The position numbers were made by a program, and so were the translations under genes. A stretch of 64,000 nucleotides of DNA from Nocardioides sp. ChNu-153. GTDB lineage: Bacteria > Actinomycetota > Actinomycetes > Propionibacteriales > Nocardioidaceae. Numbering within the stretch: the first letter of the stretch is position 1; every line of letters begins with the position of its first letter. Under the pieces are notes generated by a model. That model did not search any database. It saw nothing but the letters and a program-made list of their open reading frames with translations, and was not told where the DNA came from. Location of the stretch: contig NZ_JADEVT010000005.1 in assembly GCF_030466625.1 (NCBI RefSeq), forward strand, positions 1-64,000, written 5' to 3'. Of the stretch, positions 21,409 to 30,025 are shown piece by piece.

Positions 21409-23534
21409 GCGGCCGCATGACGGATGCCGACTCCGAACTCCATACACGCACGTGGGCGGAGGCCTTCCCGTGGATTCCCAGTGAGGCAGCAGATCAAGTC
21501 TGGGCGCAGGGCACCTGGTGGGATTGGGCGATCGACGACAGCGATGCTGCGTCCCGCACGTCAGTCGTCGAGAACATCGTCTCGCTCGCGATCGACAAAC
21601 TTGGGCATTGGCCGATCGGTGACGTCTTCCCGGGCCTTGCCAGCGATGTGGAGCTGGCGAGACTTGATCTGCCCGTACGGGCGAAGAATGTGCTGCAGCG
21701 AGCCCATATGCACAGGGGTGTTGACCTGGCGGAGTTGTCTGTGGAGGCGCTGTTCGAGTTCCGCAACGCAGGTGTGGGTACCGTGACGGCCGTCCTGCGG
21801 GAACTGGTCAGAGTCGCCTCTTCGCAGCCCCAGGCCGCAGTTCGCAATGAGGAACCCTCTGCTACCAGGCTCGATCCGGTCGAACCCCCGAGCCAATGGC
21901 TCGGCAACCTGATGCTGGATCTGGAGACGCTCGCGGAGTGGAACCATAGCCTCGGGCTCCACGATCGAGGCGTTCTATCCGAGCTGCCGATTGGCGCGCC
22001 CCAAGCGGTTATTCGAGCCCGCAAACGACTCCTGAGCTTGAGTGCAGACGACGTTCTTCCTAGTAAGGCGGCCAATGTGGCTGACGAGCTCGACGGCGCT
22101 CTGTATGGGCTTGACGACCGGTATCTAGCAATACTTGCGAAGCGCCTGTTCGCCTGGCAGCCGATGACGCTCGGGGAGCTGGGCCAAGAGTTCGGCGTTA
22201 CCCGCGAGCGTGTGCGACAGCTCGAAGTCAAGGCTCGAGCCAAGCTCAACGACTTGGTCACTGGCGACACATCGGCAGGGCGGGTCGCCAGCATGGTTCG
22301 AACGCAGATCCGGGGCGTTCGTCCGCTCCATGAGTTGCTCGCTGAGGTGCCGGCGTTAGCAGTGGAAGTCGTGACGGTCGGCCAGCCGGCTTGGCGAGTC
22401 ATCGACGTTCTGGACGACGCGTACGAGATCGCTGACGGGTGGTGTGCCGAGCCGAGCTTCGAGGCGGCGCGCCGAGACACGAGCGTCTTCCTGGACGAAC
22501 TGGCGGATGCCTACGGCGTCGTCAGGCTCGCTGACGTCACTCTCTCCGGCGATGAGGCTGGCGCATTGCCGTGGCTCAAGGATTGGCTCACCTACTTGAG
22601 TTACGAGGTGCGGGGCGAGTTCGTTCTTCTCAAAACGGCATCGCTCAACGACATGGCGGCCGCCATCCTCTCGATCGAAGGCGCGCCGCTCACCTTTGAG
22701 GAGCTGCACAAGCGGATCGGCCGGGGCGCTCCCGGGAGCCTTAGAAACCAACTCAGCACCGATCAGACCTTCACCAAGGTGGACCGCGAGCACTTCGCTC
22801 TCGCTGAATGGGGCATGGAGGGCTACACGAACATCCGTGGTGAGATCGCGAAGCTGCTCGAACAAGCCGAAGGTGAGTTGCCGCTCGCCTCGGTGGTCCA
22901 ATCCCTGGTGGAGCGGTTCGGGGTGTCGGCGGACTCGGTTTCGGTCTATGCCGGCAGCCCACCGTTCCAGGTCACGAACGGCGTCGTCCGCCATGACACG
23001 GGCCAGCTGGCTGGAGCTGGCAAGAATCCAGCCAAGGTTCAGCGGTACTACCGGCGGGGCGACGACTGGCTCTATCGCACCACAGTGACTTTCGACCACC
23101 TTCGCGGGAGCGGCTGGCCCGCGTCGACTGCATTGTCAACCATCCTTCGAATGGCGCCAGGGGAGTACGCCGAGTTGCCGTCCCGGCTTGGCCCGCAGAG
23201 GTTCTCGTACAGGACTCACCAGCCATCGTTCGGCAGCATCAAGCGCTTCCTGGAGGACATGGGTCTCGGGATCGGTGACGAGATCTTCCTCGTCTTCCGG
23301 GCCGATGGTTCGTTCGACATCGAGAGGCTCCCTGACGCGCCAGTCGACGAGATGGCTCAGGCGCTGAGGCTCGTTGGCGCTGACATGTCGCTCGGCGTTT
23401 CGGCGGCGATCACAGCGTTGGGTTCGGCCATCAAATTTGCGCCCGATGCGGACATCGTTTCCATTGCGCGGGGTTATGAGTCGCGCAGGGAGCAGCAGAT
23501 TCACGATCTGATTTTGGACATCAGCCCCGGATGA
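21405..23534 (+). CDS. Sigma-region-4-like HTH / winged-helix protein
   Basis: 709 aa, GTG start overlapping the Z1 stop by 4 bases (GTGA). Residues about 225-290 contain a sigma70 region-4 helix-turn-helix (LGQEFGVTRERVRQLEVKAR) after a segment with LDDRYLAILAKRLF. Two downstream winged-helix-like units follow (ILSIEGAPLTFEELHKRIG and LLEQAEGELPLASVVQSLVERFGVS, the latter ending in a PFQVTNGVVR strand). A C-terminal domain begins with HLRGSGWPAS. No sigma region 2 is visible, so it is not a complete sigma factor. A similar protein lies at 40557-42551. Target recognition or control of the operon are the two plausible roles. Confidence 0.8.
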   Translation: MSGRMTDADSELHTRTWAEAFPWIPSEAADQVWAQGTWWDWAIDDSDAASRTSVVENIVSLAIDKLGHWPIGDVFPGLASDVELARLDLPVRAKNVLQRAHMHRGVDLAELSVEALFEFRNAGVGTVTAVLRELVRVASSQPQAAVRNEEPSATRLDPVEPPSQWLGNLMLDLETLAEWNHSLGLHDRGVLSELPIGAPQAVIRARKRLLSLSADDVLPSKAANVADELDGALYGLDDRYLAILAKRLFAWQPMTLGELGQEFGVTRERVRQLEVKARAKLNDLVTGDTSAGRVASMVRTQIRGVRPLHELLAEVPALAVEVVTVGQPAWRVIDVLDDAYEIADGWCAEPSFEAARRDTSVFLDELADAYGVVRLADVTLSGDEAGALPWLKDWLTYLSYEVRGEFVLLKTASLNDMAAAILSIEGAPLTFEELHKRIGRGAPGSLRNQLSTDQTFTKVDREHFALAEWGMEGYTNIRGEIAKLLEQAEGELPLASVVQSLVERFGVSADSVSVYAGSPPFQVTNGVVRHDTGQLAGAGKNPAKVQRYYRRGDDWLYRTTVTFDHLRGSGWPASTALSTILRMAPGEYAELPSRLGPQRFSYRTHQPSFGSIKRFLEDMGLGIGDEIFLVFRADGSFDIERLPDAPVDEMAQALRLVGADMSLGVSAAITALGSAIKFAPDADIVSIARGYESRREQQIHDLILDISPG

Positions 23535-23810
23535 TGTCTATCAGGCCGAGCCGCTGACCTGCGGTCATGGACGCCAGGAGCCGATATCGAGGCGAGGCGA
23601 GCGGCGCCATCGGTACTCGAACGGGGCCCGCCTCGCGTAGTTTGCTAGTCAAAATTTGTCGGCGCTGGGCAAGCGCTGCCCGCAGTCGTTTCATAGTGGC
23701 GTCCGTCTAATGATCGCGCCAACTGCGGGACTTATCGCTCCTGAGCCGGTCCCCTGACACCGTCAGGGGACACCCACTTCACCCCCGCTGCGCCGTGTTG
23801 CGCTCCGTTC
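23535..23810. other. Convergent intergenic region
   Basis: 276 bases between two converging gene groups. Apart from the terminator near its right end I see no gene. The stretch at 23640-23665 is locally AT-rich (GTCAAAATTTG). Confidence 0.5.
23749..23771. terminator. Bidirectional terminator
   Basis: GTCCCCTGAC-ACC-GTCAGGGGAC, a perfect 10-bp stem with a 3-base loop between the convergent ends of the six-gene operon and the AddAB-like pair. It can serve both strands. Confidence 0.75.
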
Positions 23811-26800
23811 TCACAAGGACGCTTCCACGGACCCCGTCAGGTGCAGGAACAGCAACCGCGTCTCGATCGCTCCGCCCACGCTCGCCGAAAGCATCTCCCG
23901 GTAGGCCAGAAGCTGCGAGCGGTAGAAAACGGTTTTCGCATCCAGCGTCGCGCTCGTGACGACGTCGGTCTTGTAGTCGACCACCACGAGCGACCCGTCG
24001 TCCTCGCGGTAGAGCAGGTCGATGATGCCCTCAACCAGCGTGCCGTCCGCCCGCGGAGCGCCGACGTACACCTCCCGCCAGTGCTCCCGGCCCGCAGCCC
24101 GCCTCACCAGGTCGCTTGCCAGTGCCGCCTTGACGAGCCGGGTCACGACGTCCGCGTGGTCGACGATGGCCTCGGCGACGACCTGTGCCCGTACGGCGTC
24201 ACGGAGCCCGGCGCCCGTCGCCAGGTCGACCACCTGCAACACCCCGTGGACGGCGCGCCCGACAGCGGAGCCGTAGCGCCCCTTCGTCCACGGCGGTAGC
24301 TCGAGGTCACGAGGACCCTTGGCGGCGCCCGCCTCGCCGGCCTCGGCCATCACGACCTCGGGCTCGGTGCCTTCCAGACCCGAGGCCGTCAGAGCGCCAG
24401 CCCGCCGGCTGTTCGCCTGAGCGGTCCTGATGCCGCTGAGCCACTCGTCCCGAGCGGGAGGAGGGGCCGCCGACTCGGCGGCCGGCGTCCGCGGGCGGGC
24501 GTCCGCGTCCACCGTGAACAGCAAGGGGTCGCCGACGGTGGAGCCGCCCACGCTGTCGATCAGCTCCGCCGGAGTGAGTTGCTCGGGGTTGTTGCGCGGG
24601 ATGCGGTGCAGCGACACGACGAGGTGGTCGCGTGCGCGGGTGGCGGCGACGTACAGCAGCCGGGTGCGCTCGAGGTCGCTCATCTGCTCGTCGATGGCGG
24701 CCATCCCCTCGAAGCTGGGGTCTCGTAGGTCCTTGCGGAGGCTGACCGCGTAGCCGGTCTCGTCCCACAGCAGGCGAACGCCGTACTCGCGCCGCGGCTG
24801 CGTCGACATGCCACTGAGGATCACGATGGGGAACTCCAGGCCCTTGGCGGCGTGGACCGTCATCACCCGCACCGCGTCGATGTCCTGCTCCGGGAGGACG
24901 GCTTCGGACACGCGGGCCTTGTCCTGCGCCTGGTGGGCCACCCAGCTCAAGTACGAGCGGAGCCCTCCGTGGGAAACCTCCGTCCAGGCCCGGGCCTGGT
25001 CGACGACGAAGCGCAGCCGGCGCCACGAGTCGCGGGTGCGCGGGAGGTGGACGCCGATCTCGAGCGCCCGCCGGTCGTCGACGATCCGGCTCAGGACCTC
25101 GCTGGGAGTGAGCCACCGGGCGGCTCGGTGCAGCGCGGTCAGGTACGCGAGGGCCCGGCCGACAGGACCGTCGGCCAGGGCATCGTCCGTCGTCCTCGCG
25201 AACAGGTCGATGCGGGCGCCGGAGTGCTTCCAGCGCCACAGGTCGTCGTCGCCGCACGCGAAGAGGGGAGACCGAAGCGCCGCAACGAGCGCGAGCGCGT
25301 CTGACGGGTCGGCGATCGCGCGGGCGGTGATGAGCAGGTCGCGCACCTCGGGCGCCTCGTAGACCAGCGACATCGACTCCGCCCGGAAGTGGACGCCGGC
25401 GTCGTCGAGCGCGTCCTCCAGCATCGGCATCGAGGTGCGCGACGGGATGAGGATGGCGATGTCGGCAGGCCGCGCCGGGCGCCACGCCTCCGTGGTGTCG
25501 TCGAAGACGGTCCAGCCCTCGTCGAGGATGGTCGTGATCATCCCGGCGACGTCCGCGGCTTCGAAGCGCCGGAGGGCTTCCGCGTCGACCTTCGGGTTCG
25601 GCTCCGCGCCGAGGATCGCGACGGGCGGCCCGTGCAGGCTGGGATCGACGGGCCGGTGGGCGACCAGGGGCTCGTACGGCGGCTGTCCGTCCTTCTCGTA
25701 CGTGATCAGCTGGCCGAAGACAGCGTTGACCCACTCGATGACGGCCGGGTCCGAGCGAAAGTTGGTCGACAGGGTCGTGCTGGTGCCGATCGCGGCCTGC
25801 GCGTCGAGGTAGGTCTTGATGCTGGCGCGACGGAACCGGTAGATCGACTGCTTCGCGTCGCCGACGACGAAAAGACGGCCCTCGGGCACGGCGACGTCCT
25901 CCCACCGCTCCTGGCGAGCGTCGCGCCCGCCCGCGATGCGGACGGCGAGTTCGATCTGGATCGGATCGGTGTCCTGGAACTCGTCGAGCAGCAGCCGCCG
26001 ATAGCGCTCGTGGAGGGCCGCGCGGGTGTCCTCCGACCGGACGAGGAGGTCGCGGGCGAGCACGAGGAGGTCGTGGAACTCCAACTGCCCGCTGCGCCGT
26101 CGTTCCTGCGCCTCGGCCAGGACGCGACCGCCCGCCCAGTGAGCGAGGTGGCGCAGGCACTGCCCGACGACGGCGGCGCGCAGGGCGACGACCTTCTCCT
26201 GCACGGCCCTCACCTCGGCGCGGATCGCCTTCGGGTCCTCGCCGGACCAGTCGGCCTTGCGACCGGTGTTCCCCATCGTGAACGTCTCGACGGCCGGGAT
26301 CGCCTCCAGCAGGTGCCGCACCGACGGGGCCGCAGCGACCTCCTCGACCAGTGCCGCGAGCGCGCCGATCTTGCCGCAGAGCTTGTCACCGGGGTTCGTG
26401 CACCTGGACTTCAGCGACGCCAGCTGGGTCATCCCGTCGTGGACGAGAGCGAGGTCGGGAACCGACACGGGCGCGGGCGGGTGGGTGAGGACGTGGGTGT
26501 CGATCCGGTCCCAGTCCGACCCGAGCAGCCGCACCAGCTGCCGCACCTGCCGCAGGGTGACCCCGGCCGCCATCCCGAGGATGAGCGCCTCGGAGACCGC
26601 GTCGTCGTCCAGCAGTTGCTGCTGGATGCGGGACCAACGCTCCTCGAAGGCGATGGAGGACGCCACCTCGTCGAGCACCTCGACCGCCGGGGGCAGCTGC
26701 GCCTCGATCGGGTGGGCGGACAGGATCCGCTGCGCGAACGAGTGCAGCGTGCCGATGGCGGCCAGGTCCAGCTCGTCGAGCGCGCGCTGGGCACGCTCCC

Positions 26801-27059
26801 GTCGTACGACGTCCCCGGCGCCGTGCGCGGCCTTCTCGAACTCGGAGCGCAACCGGTCCCGCAGCTCCGCGGCCGCCTTGATCGTGAACGTCACGGTGGC
26901 GATGACCGGCATCGGCACGCCGTCCACGAGCACGAGGTGCGCCACCCGTCCGACGAGCGAGGTGGTCTTCCCCGACCCGGCGCCGGCGCTGACGAACAGC
27001 GTCCGGTCGGTCTGCTCGCGGATCCGCCTGCGCGCCGCGATGTCCGCGGGCTCAGTCAT
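23811..27059 (-). CDS. AddA-like UvrD helicase-nuclease
   Basis: 1,082 aa. SF1A helicase with Q-motif/Walker A SAGAGSGKTTSLVGR near residue 24-38, motif Ia VTFTIKAAAELRDRL, Walker B LLLDEFQDTDPIQIEL near 358, GDAKQSIYRFRRA, VMTVHAAKGLEFPIVIL and LLYVAATRARDHLVV. A RecB-family nuclease closes the protein with GIIDLLYREDDG and VVVDYKTD near 1029, then YRSQLLAYREML. Size is close to AddA. Acts as 5'-3'/3'-5' end-processing helicase-nuclease together with the next upstream gene, which overlaps it by 8 bases. Actinobacteria normally use AdnAB or RecBCD for repair, so this extra copy in the island may target foreign DNA ends; that is inference. Confidence 0.9.
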   Translation of the reverse strand: MTEPADIAARRRIREQTDRTLFVSAGAGSGKTTSLVGRVAHLVLVDGVPMPVIATVTFTIKAAAELRDRLRSEFEKAAHGAGDVVRRERAQRALDELDLAAIGTLHSFAQRILSAHPIEAQLPPAVEVLDEVASSIAFEERWSRIQQQLLDDDAVSEALILGMAAGVTLRQVRQLVRLLGSDWDRIDTHVLTHPPAPVSVPDLALVHDGMTQLASLKSRCTNPGDKLCGKIGALAALVEEVAAAPSVRHLLEAIPAVETFTMGNTGRKADWSGEDPKAIRAEVRAVQEKVVALRAAVVGQCLRHLAHWAGGRVLAEAQERRRSGQLEFHDLLVLARDLLVRSEDTRAALHERYRRLLLDEFQDTDPIQIELAVRIAGGRDARQERWEDVAVPEGRLFVVGDAKQSIYRFRRASIKTYLDAQAAIGTSTTLSTNFRSDPAVIEWVNAVFGQLITYEKDGQPPYEPLVAHRPVDPSLHGPPVAILGAEPNPKVDAEALRRFEAADVAGMITTILDEGWTVFDDTTEAWRPARPADIAILIPSRTSMPMLEDALDDAGVHFRAESMSLVYEAPEVRDLLITARAIADPSDALALVAALRSPLFACGDDDLWRWKHSGARIDLFARTTDDALADGPVGRALAYLTALHRAARWLTPSEVLSRIVDDRRALEIGVHLPRTRDSWRRLRFVVDQARAWTEVSHGGLRSYLSWVAHQAQDKARVSEAVLPEQDIDAVRVMTVHAAKGLEFPIVILSGMSTQPRREYGVRLLWDETGYAVSLRKDLRDPSFEGMAAIDEQMSDLERTRLLYVAATRARDHLVVSLHRIPRNNPEQLTPAELIDSVGGSTVGDPLLFTVDADARPRTPAAESAAPPPARDEWLSGIRTAQANSRRAGALTASGLEGTEPEVVMAEAGEAGAAKGPRDLELPPWTKGRYGSAVGRAVHGVLQVVDLATGAGLRDAVRAQVVAEAIVDHADVVTRLVKAALASDLVRRAAGREHWREVYVGAPRADGTLVEGIIDLLYREDDGSLVVVDYKTDVVTSATLDAKTVFYRSQLLAYREMLSASVGGAIETRLLFLHLTGSVEASL

Positions 27060-29946
27060 GGGGAACCTCGTTGTCGACGATGAGGGACACGAGGGTCGCC
27101 AGGTCGGGGTGGGCGGCCTTGGACGTCCACTCGCGGCGGCGACCGGCGTACCCGACGCCGTCGGGGTTGCAGAACGCGCACTGGGTGAAGGCGAAGTCGT
27201 CGCCCGTCGGGGGGCGGGCGGGGTACAGGCCGCCCGCGATGCCGGCAGCGAGAACGGCGAGCACCCGGCCGTAGTGGTCCCGGACGTCGTCGTCGAACTC
27301 CAGGTCGACCCGGCCGGTGTCCTTGTGGACGAACCAGTACCCGGCCGTCACAGGCAGGTCGAGGTCGAGGACCGCGAGTGCGGCGTAGGCGTACGCCGGC
27401 AGCTGGAGCTTGCTCCCGTACGGCGCGGGGTCGGCCTGCTTGATGGAGCTGTACCCGCTCCTGCGGCCGGACTTGATGTCGGTGACGTAGATCCGACCGG
27501 CGGCGACGTCGATCTTGTCCGCGCTCCCGCGCATCAGGATGGTCCCGCCCGGCACCGCGATCTCGATCGGTGGCTTGCCGTTCAGTCCGAACTCGAGCTC
27601 GGCGGCCGTGACGGCGGAGGCGTTCCCGGCGCGCCACGCGGAGTCCTCGTCCAGCATGGCGGCGAGGGTGATGAGCACCCGCTCCTTCTCGACCGCCCAG
27701 AGCCGTTGATGACCGGTGACCCCTCGTTGCTCGAGGGCGGCCGCGTTCCGTTCGGCGATCTCGCGGAGCGCCAGCTGGTGCTCTGCGGTCCACGGCTCCC
27801 CAGAGCTGGGCAGCCCGCCCCGCTTGGTGAGCTCGTCCATGCAGGTGTGGATGAAGGTGCCGAGCTCGGCCGCCGGGATCGTGACGACGTCCTCGGGGTT
27901 CTCGACGGGACGCACGCCGAGCATGCGCTCGACGAAGTAGGAGTGAGGGCAGGCGGCGTACTTCTCCAGCGCGGTCGGGGAGATCGCCTCCTCGCCCAGC
28001 CGGAGGTCGCTGAGCCCGTCGAGCCCAGCCAGGTTGCCGTCGAAGCGGGTGAAGTCGGAGCCGTCGCGCGCCCTCAGGACCTCGCCGGCGCTCTCGACGA
28101 CGACGTCCGTGAGGACGCCGGCGACCGCCGCGCGAATGCGCCACTCCTGCTCGGTCGCGAGACGCCCGGACGTCAGCAGCTCGCCCGCGAACGACCCGAC
28201 TGCCCAGACGTGCTCGGCGTACGTCGCGGTCTCCCACTGCGTGGCGGAGAGCTCCGGATCGCCCGCCAGGTGGCGCAAGGTGGGCAGGAGCCACCGGCTC
28301 GGCAGCCGCCCCTTGGTCTGGCGCAGGTCGCCGCGGGGGAAGGTGGCGACGACCTCGGGTGCCGTTGAGAAGGCAGCGTCGAGCGCTCGGCGCTTGTCGT
28401 CGATGCGGTCGCGCAGGCTCGGGAGCGCGCCGTCCAGGCGGGCCCTGATCCGGTCGGGCAGGAGGACGTCCTCCCGGGGGGTTCCGGGGTAGAGGTCCTC
28501 GCTGAGGCCGAGGACGTAGGTGACGTCGGCCGACAGACCCGCGCCGGTCGCGATCGGGCCGACGTACACACCGTCGCCGAACCGCCCCACGCGGGGGATC
28601 GACGCCTCGAGGTCCACCGACAGCAGCTCGTGCAGCGCGCCGACGGAGGGTGGCGTCGTCGTGTCGTCGAGCACGACGAGACCGCGGAGAGAGAGCTGCA
28701 GCGTCGTGTGCGCGTGCTGCTCCTCGGGGGGCAACCGCCGGAGCCGGTCCTGGTCGACCAGCAGCGCGGCGTACAGGCCAAGGGCCCAGTCGATCATGTC
28801 GGCCCAGGTGCCGTGGGTCTGTGAGAGCTGGCGGCGCAGCTCACCGGCGAAGGCGTGGAGCCGGTGACCCGACTCCTTCTCCCACTCGGGGGCCTCGTCG
28901 TCGATCCAGGTGCGCAGCCGCTGGTCCCAGTGGTCGCCGCGGACGACGCCGGCCGCGCGCGAGTGGCGCTCCCACCGAGCGGTCGGGACGAGCTCGCCGT
29001 CGAGATCACGCACCGCCGCGCCGCCGAGGGCGTCGAACAGTGCGGCCCGCGGGAGGTCGGCACGAGCCAGGTCGAGGAGCCCCAGGAAGGTGCGTACGAC
29101 GGCTCGCTCGGCCACCGGGCGGGCGCCCGGCCCGTTGTACGCGATGCCGGCGGACGTCAGCTGCTCGGCGAGGAGCCGGGTGTAGGGCCGGGGGTCGGCG
29201 TAGAGGACTACGGCCGTCCTGCCCTGCTCGAGGTTCGTCATGAGGTCCCGCACGACCGCGCGCACCTCGTCGTCGGCATCCGACGCGTGGATGACGCGGG
29301 TGGCGCGGGGTGCGGGGTGTTCCACGTCGACGGTGACCACCGTGCGGGCCGTCTGGAGCGCCTCGAGGAACCGGTGTTCGCTCGGCGTGAACCGACCCGA
29401 GAGGTAGACAATCACGGGCTCGTTCCCCGCGTCCGCAGCGTCGGCCGCGGCCCAGAGCAGGTCGACCTCGTCGTACCAGGACGAGCTCAAGGTGGCCTCG
29501 ACCTCGCGCTGCAGGCGCACCAGGTCCGGCGCCGGCAGGGCCAGCGTGCTGACGAGGTCGAGCGCCGCGGCGTCCAGGTCGCGCAGGTCCCGGTAGGCCC
29601 GGGTGAGGGCCGCGACGGTCGAGGGGTGGTCGGCGACCTCGGCGAAAGGCCCCGGCTCTCGTCCGAGCGCCTGCCGCCACGCCGACGCGACGACGGCTCG
29701 CGTGGCGGGGCGCTGCGGGGCGAGCAGCGGCGCGGCCAGGAGGTCGGCGTAACGCGCCAGGGCGGTCACGTTCACGGCCGCCACACCGCCATGAGAGGCC
29801 AGGTGTCGACGAGCGGTGACGGCGGCCGGGGTGGACGGGGCGAGGACGGTGACCGGCCTCAGCGGGTCACCGGCCTTCAGGTCGTCCACCGCGTTCGCCA
29901 GGCGCTCGAGGGCCGACTGCACCGGTGAGGGGTGGGCTGGCGTCAC
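27052..29946 (-). CDS. AddB-like PD-(D/E)XK nuclease
   Basis: 964 aa. The N-terminal half looks like a worn helicase (VTVLAPSTPAAVTARRH, no intact P-loop), as in AddB. The nuclease domain starts at ISPTALEKYAACPHSYFVER near residue 655-675 and shows GSADKIDVAAGR and VTDIKSGRRSG near 823. AddB-type enzymes hold a 4Fe-4S cluster with one Cys before and three after the nuclease core. Here ACPHSYF and CAFC (near 922) supply three, but the expected fourth Cys after CAFC is replaced within NPDGVGYAGRR, so the cluster may be incomplete. Promoter lies in the 79-base gap to the divergent gene at 30026. Confidence 0.82.
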   Translation of the reverse strand: MTPAHPSPVQSALERLANAVDDLKAGDPLRPVTVLAPSTPAAVTARRHLASHGGVAAVNVTALARYADLLAAPLLAPQRPATRAVVASAWRQALGREPGPFAEVADHPSTVAALTRAYRDLRDLDAAALDLVSTLALPAPDLVRLQREVEATLSSSWYDEVDLLWAAADAADAGNEPVIVYLSGRFTPSEHRFLEALQTARTVVTVDVEHPAPRATRVIHASDADDEVRAVVRDLMTNLEQGRTAVVLYADPRPYTRLLAEQLTSAGIAYNGPGARPVAERAVVRTFLGLLDLARADLPRAALFDALGGAAVRDLDGELVPTARWERHSRAAGVVRGDHWDQRLRTWIDDEAPEWEKESGHRLHAFAGELRRQLSQTHGTWADMIDWALGLYAALLVDQDRLRRLPPEEQHAHTTLQLSLRGLVVLDDTTTPPSVGALHELLSVDLEASIPRVGRFGDGVYVGPIATGAGLSADVTYVLGLSEDLYPGTPREDVLLPDRIRARLDGALPSLRDRIDDKRRALDAAFSTAPEVVATFPRGDLRQTKGRLPSRWLLPTLRHLAGDPELSATQWETATYAEHVWAVGSFAGELLTSGRLATEQEWRIRAAVAGVLTDVVVESAGEVLRARDGSDFTRFDGNLAGLDGLSDLRLGEEAISPTALEKYAACPHSYFVERMLGVRPVENPEDVVTIPAAELGTFIHTCMDELTKRGGLPSSGEPWTAEHQLALREIAERNAAALEQRGVTGHQRLWAVEKERVLITLAAMLDEDSAWRAGNASAVTAAELEFGLNGKPPIEIAVPGGTILMRGSADKIDVAAGRIYVTDIKSGRRSGYSSIKQADPAPYGSKLQLPAYAYAALAVLDLDLPVTAGYWFVHKDTGRVDLEFDDDVRDHYGRVLAVLAAGIAGGLYPARPPTGDDFAFTQCAFCNPDGVGYAGRRREWTSKAAHPDLATLVSLIVDNEVPHD

Positions 29947-30013
29947 CAGCTCAACGTAGCGGCGGCCGCAGCACTTCGCGGGCCCTTCGGCTCTCCGTGG
30001 AGGGAAAGGCCGT

Positions 30014-30019
30014 TACGGT
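30014..30019 (+). promoter_or_regulatory. -10 box, leaderless gene
   Basis: TACGGT ends six bases before the GTG at 30026 and no ribosome site is present, so transcription probably begins at the start codon. Confidence 0.45.
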
Positions 30020-30025
30020 GCTCGA

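Noticed and set aside
21405..23534. Complete sigma factor
   Set aside because: Only a region-4-like helix-turn-helix is present; no region 2 with -10 recognition or core-binding helices could be seen.
25389..29928. Long plus-strand frames opposite the AddAB-like genes
   Set aside because: Antisense shadows; low-complexity Arg/Asp/Val translations while the minus strand has all helicase and nuclease motifs.
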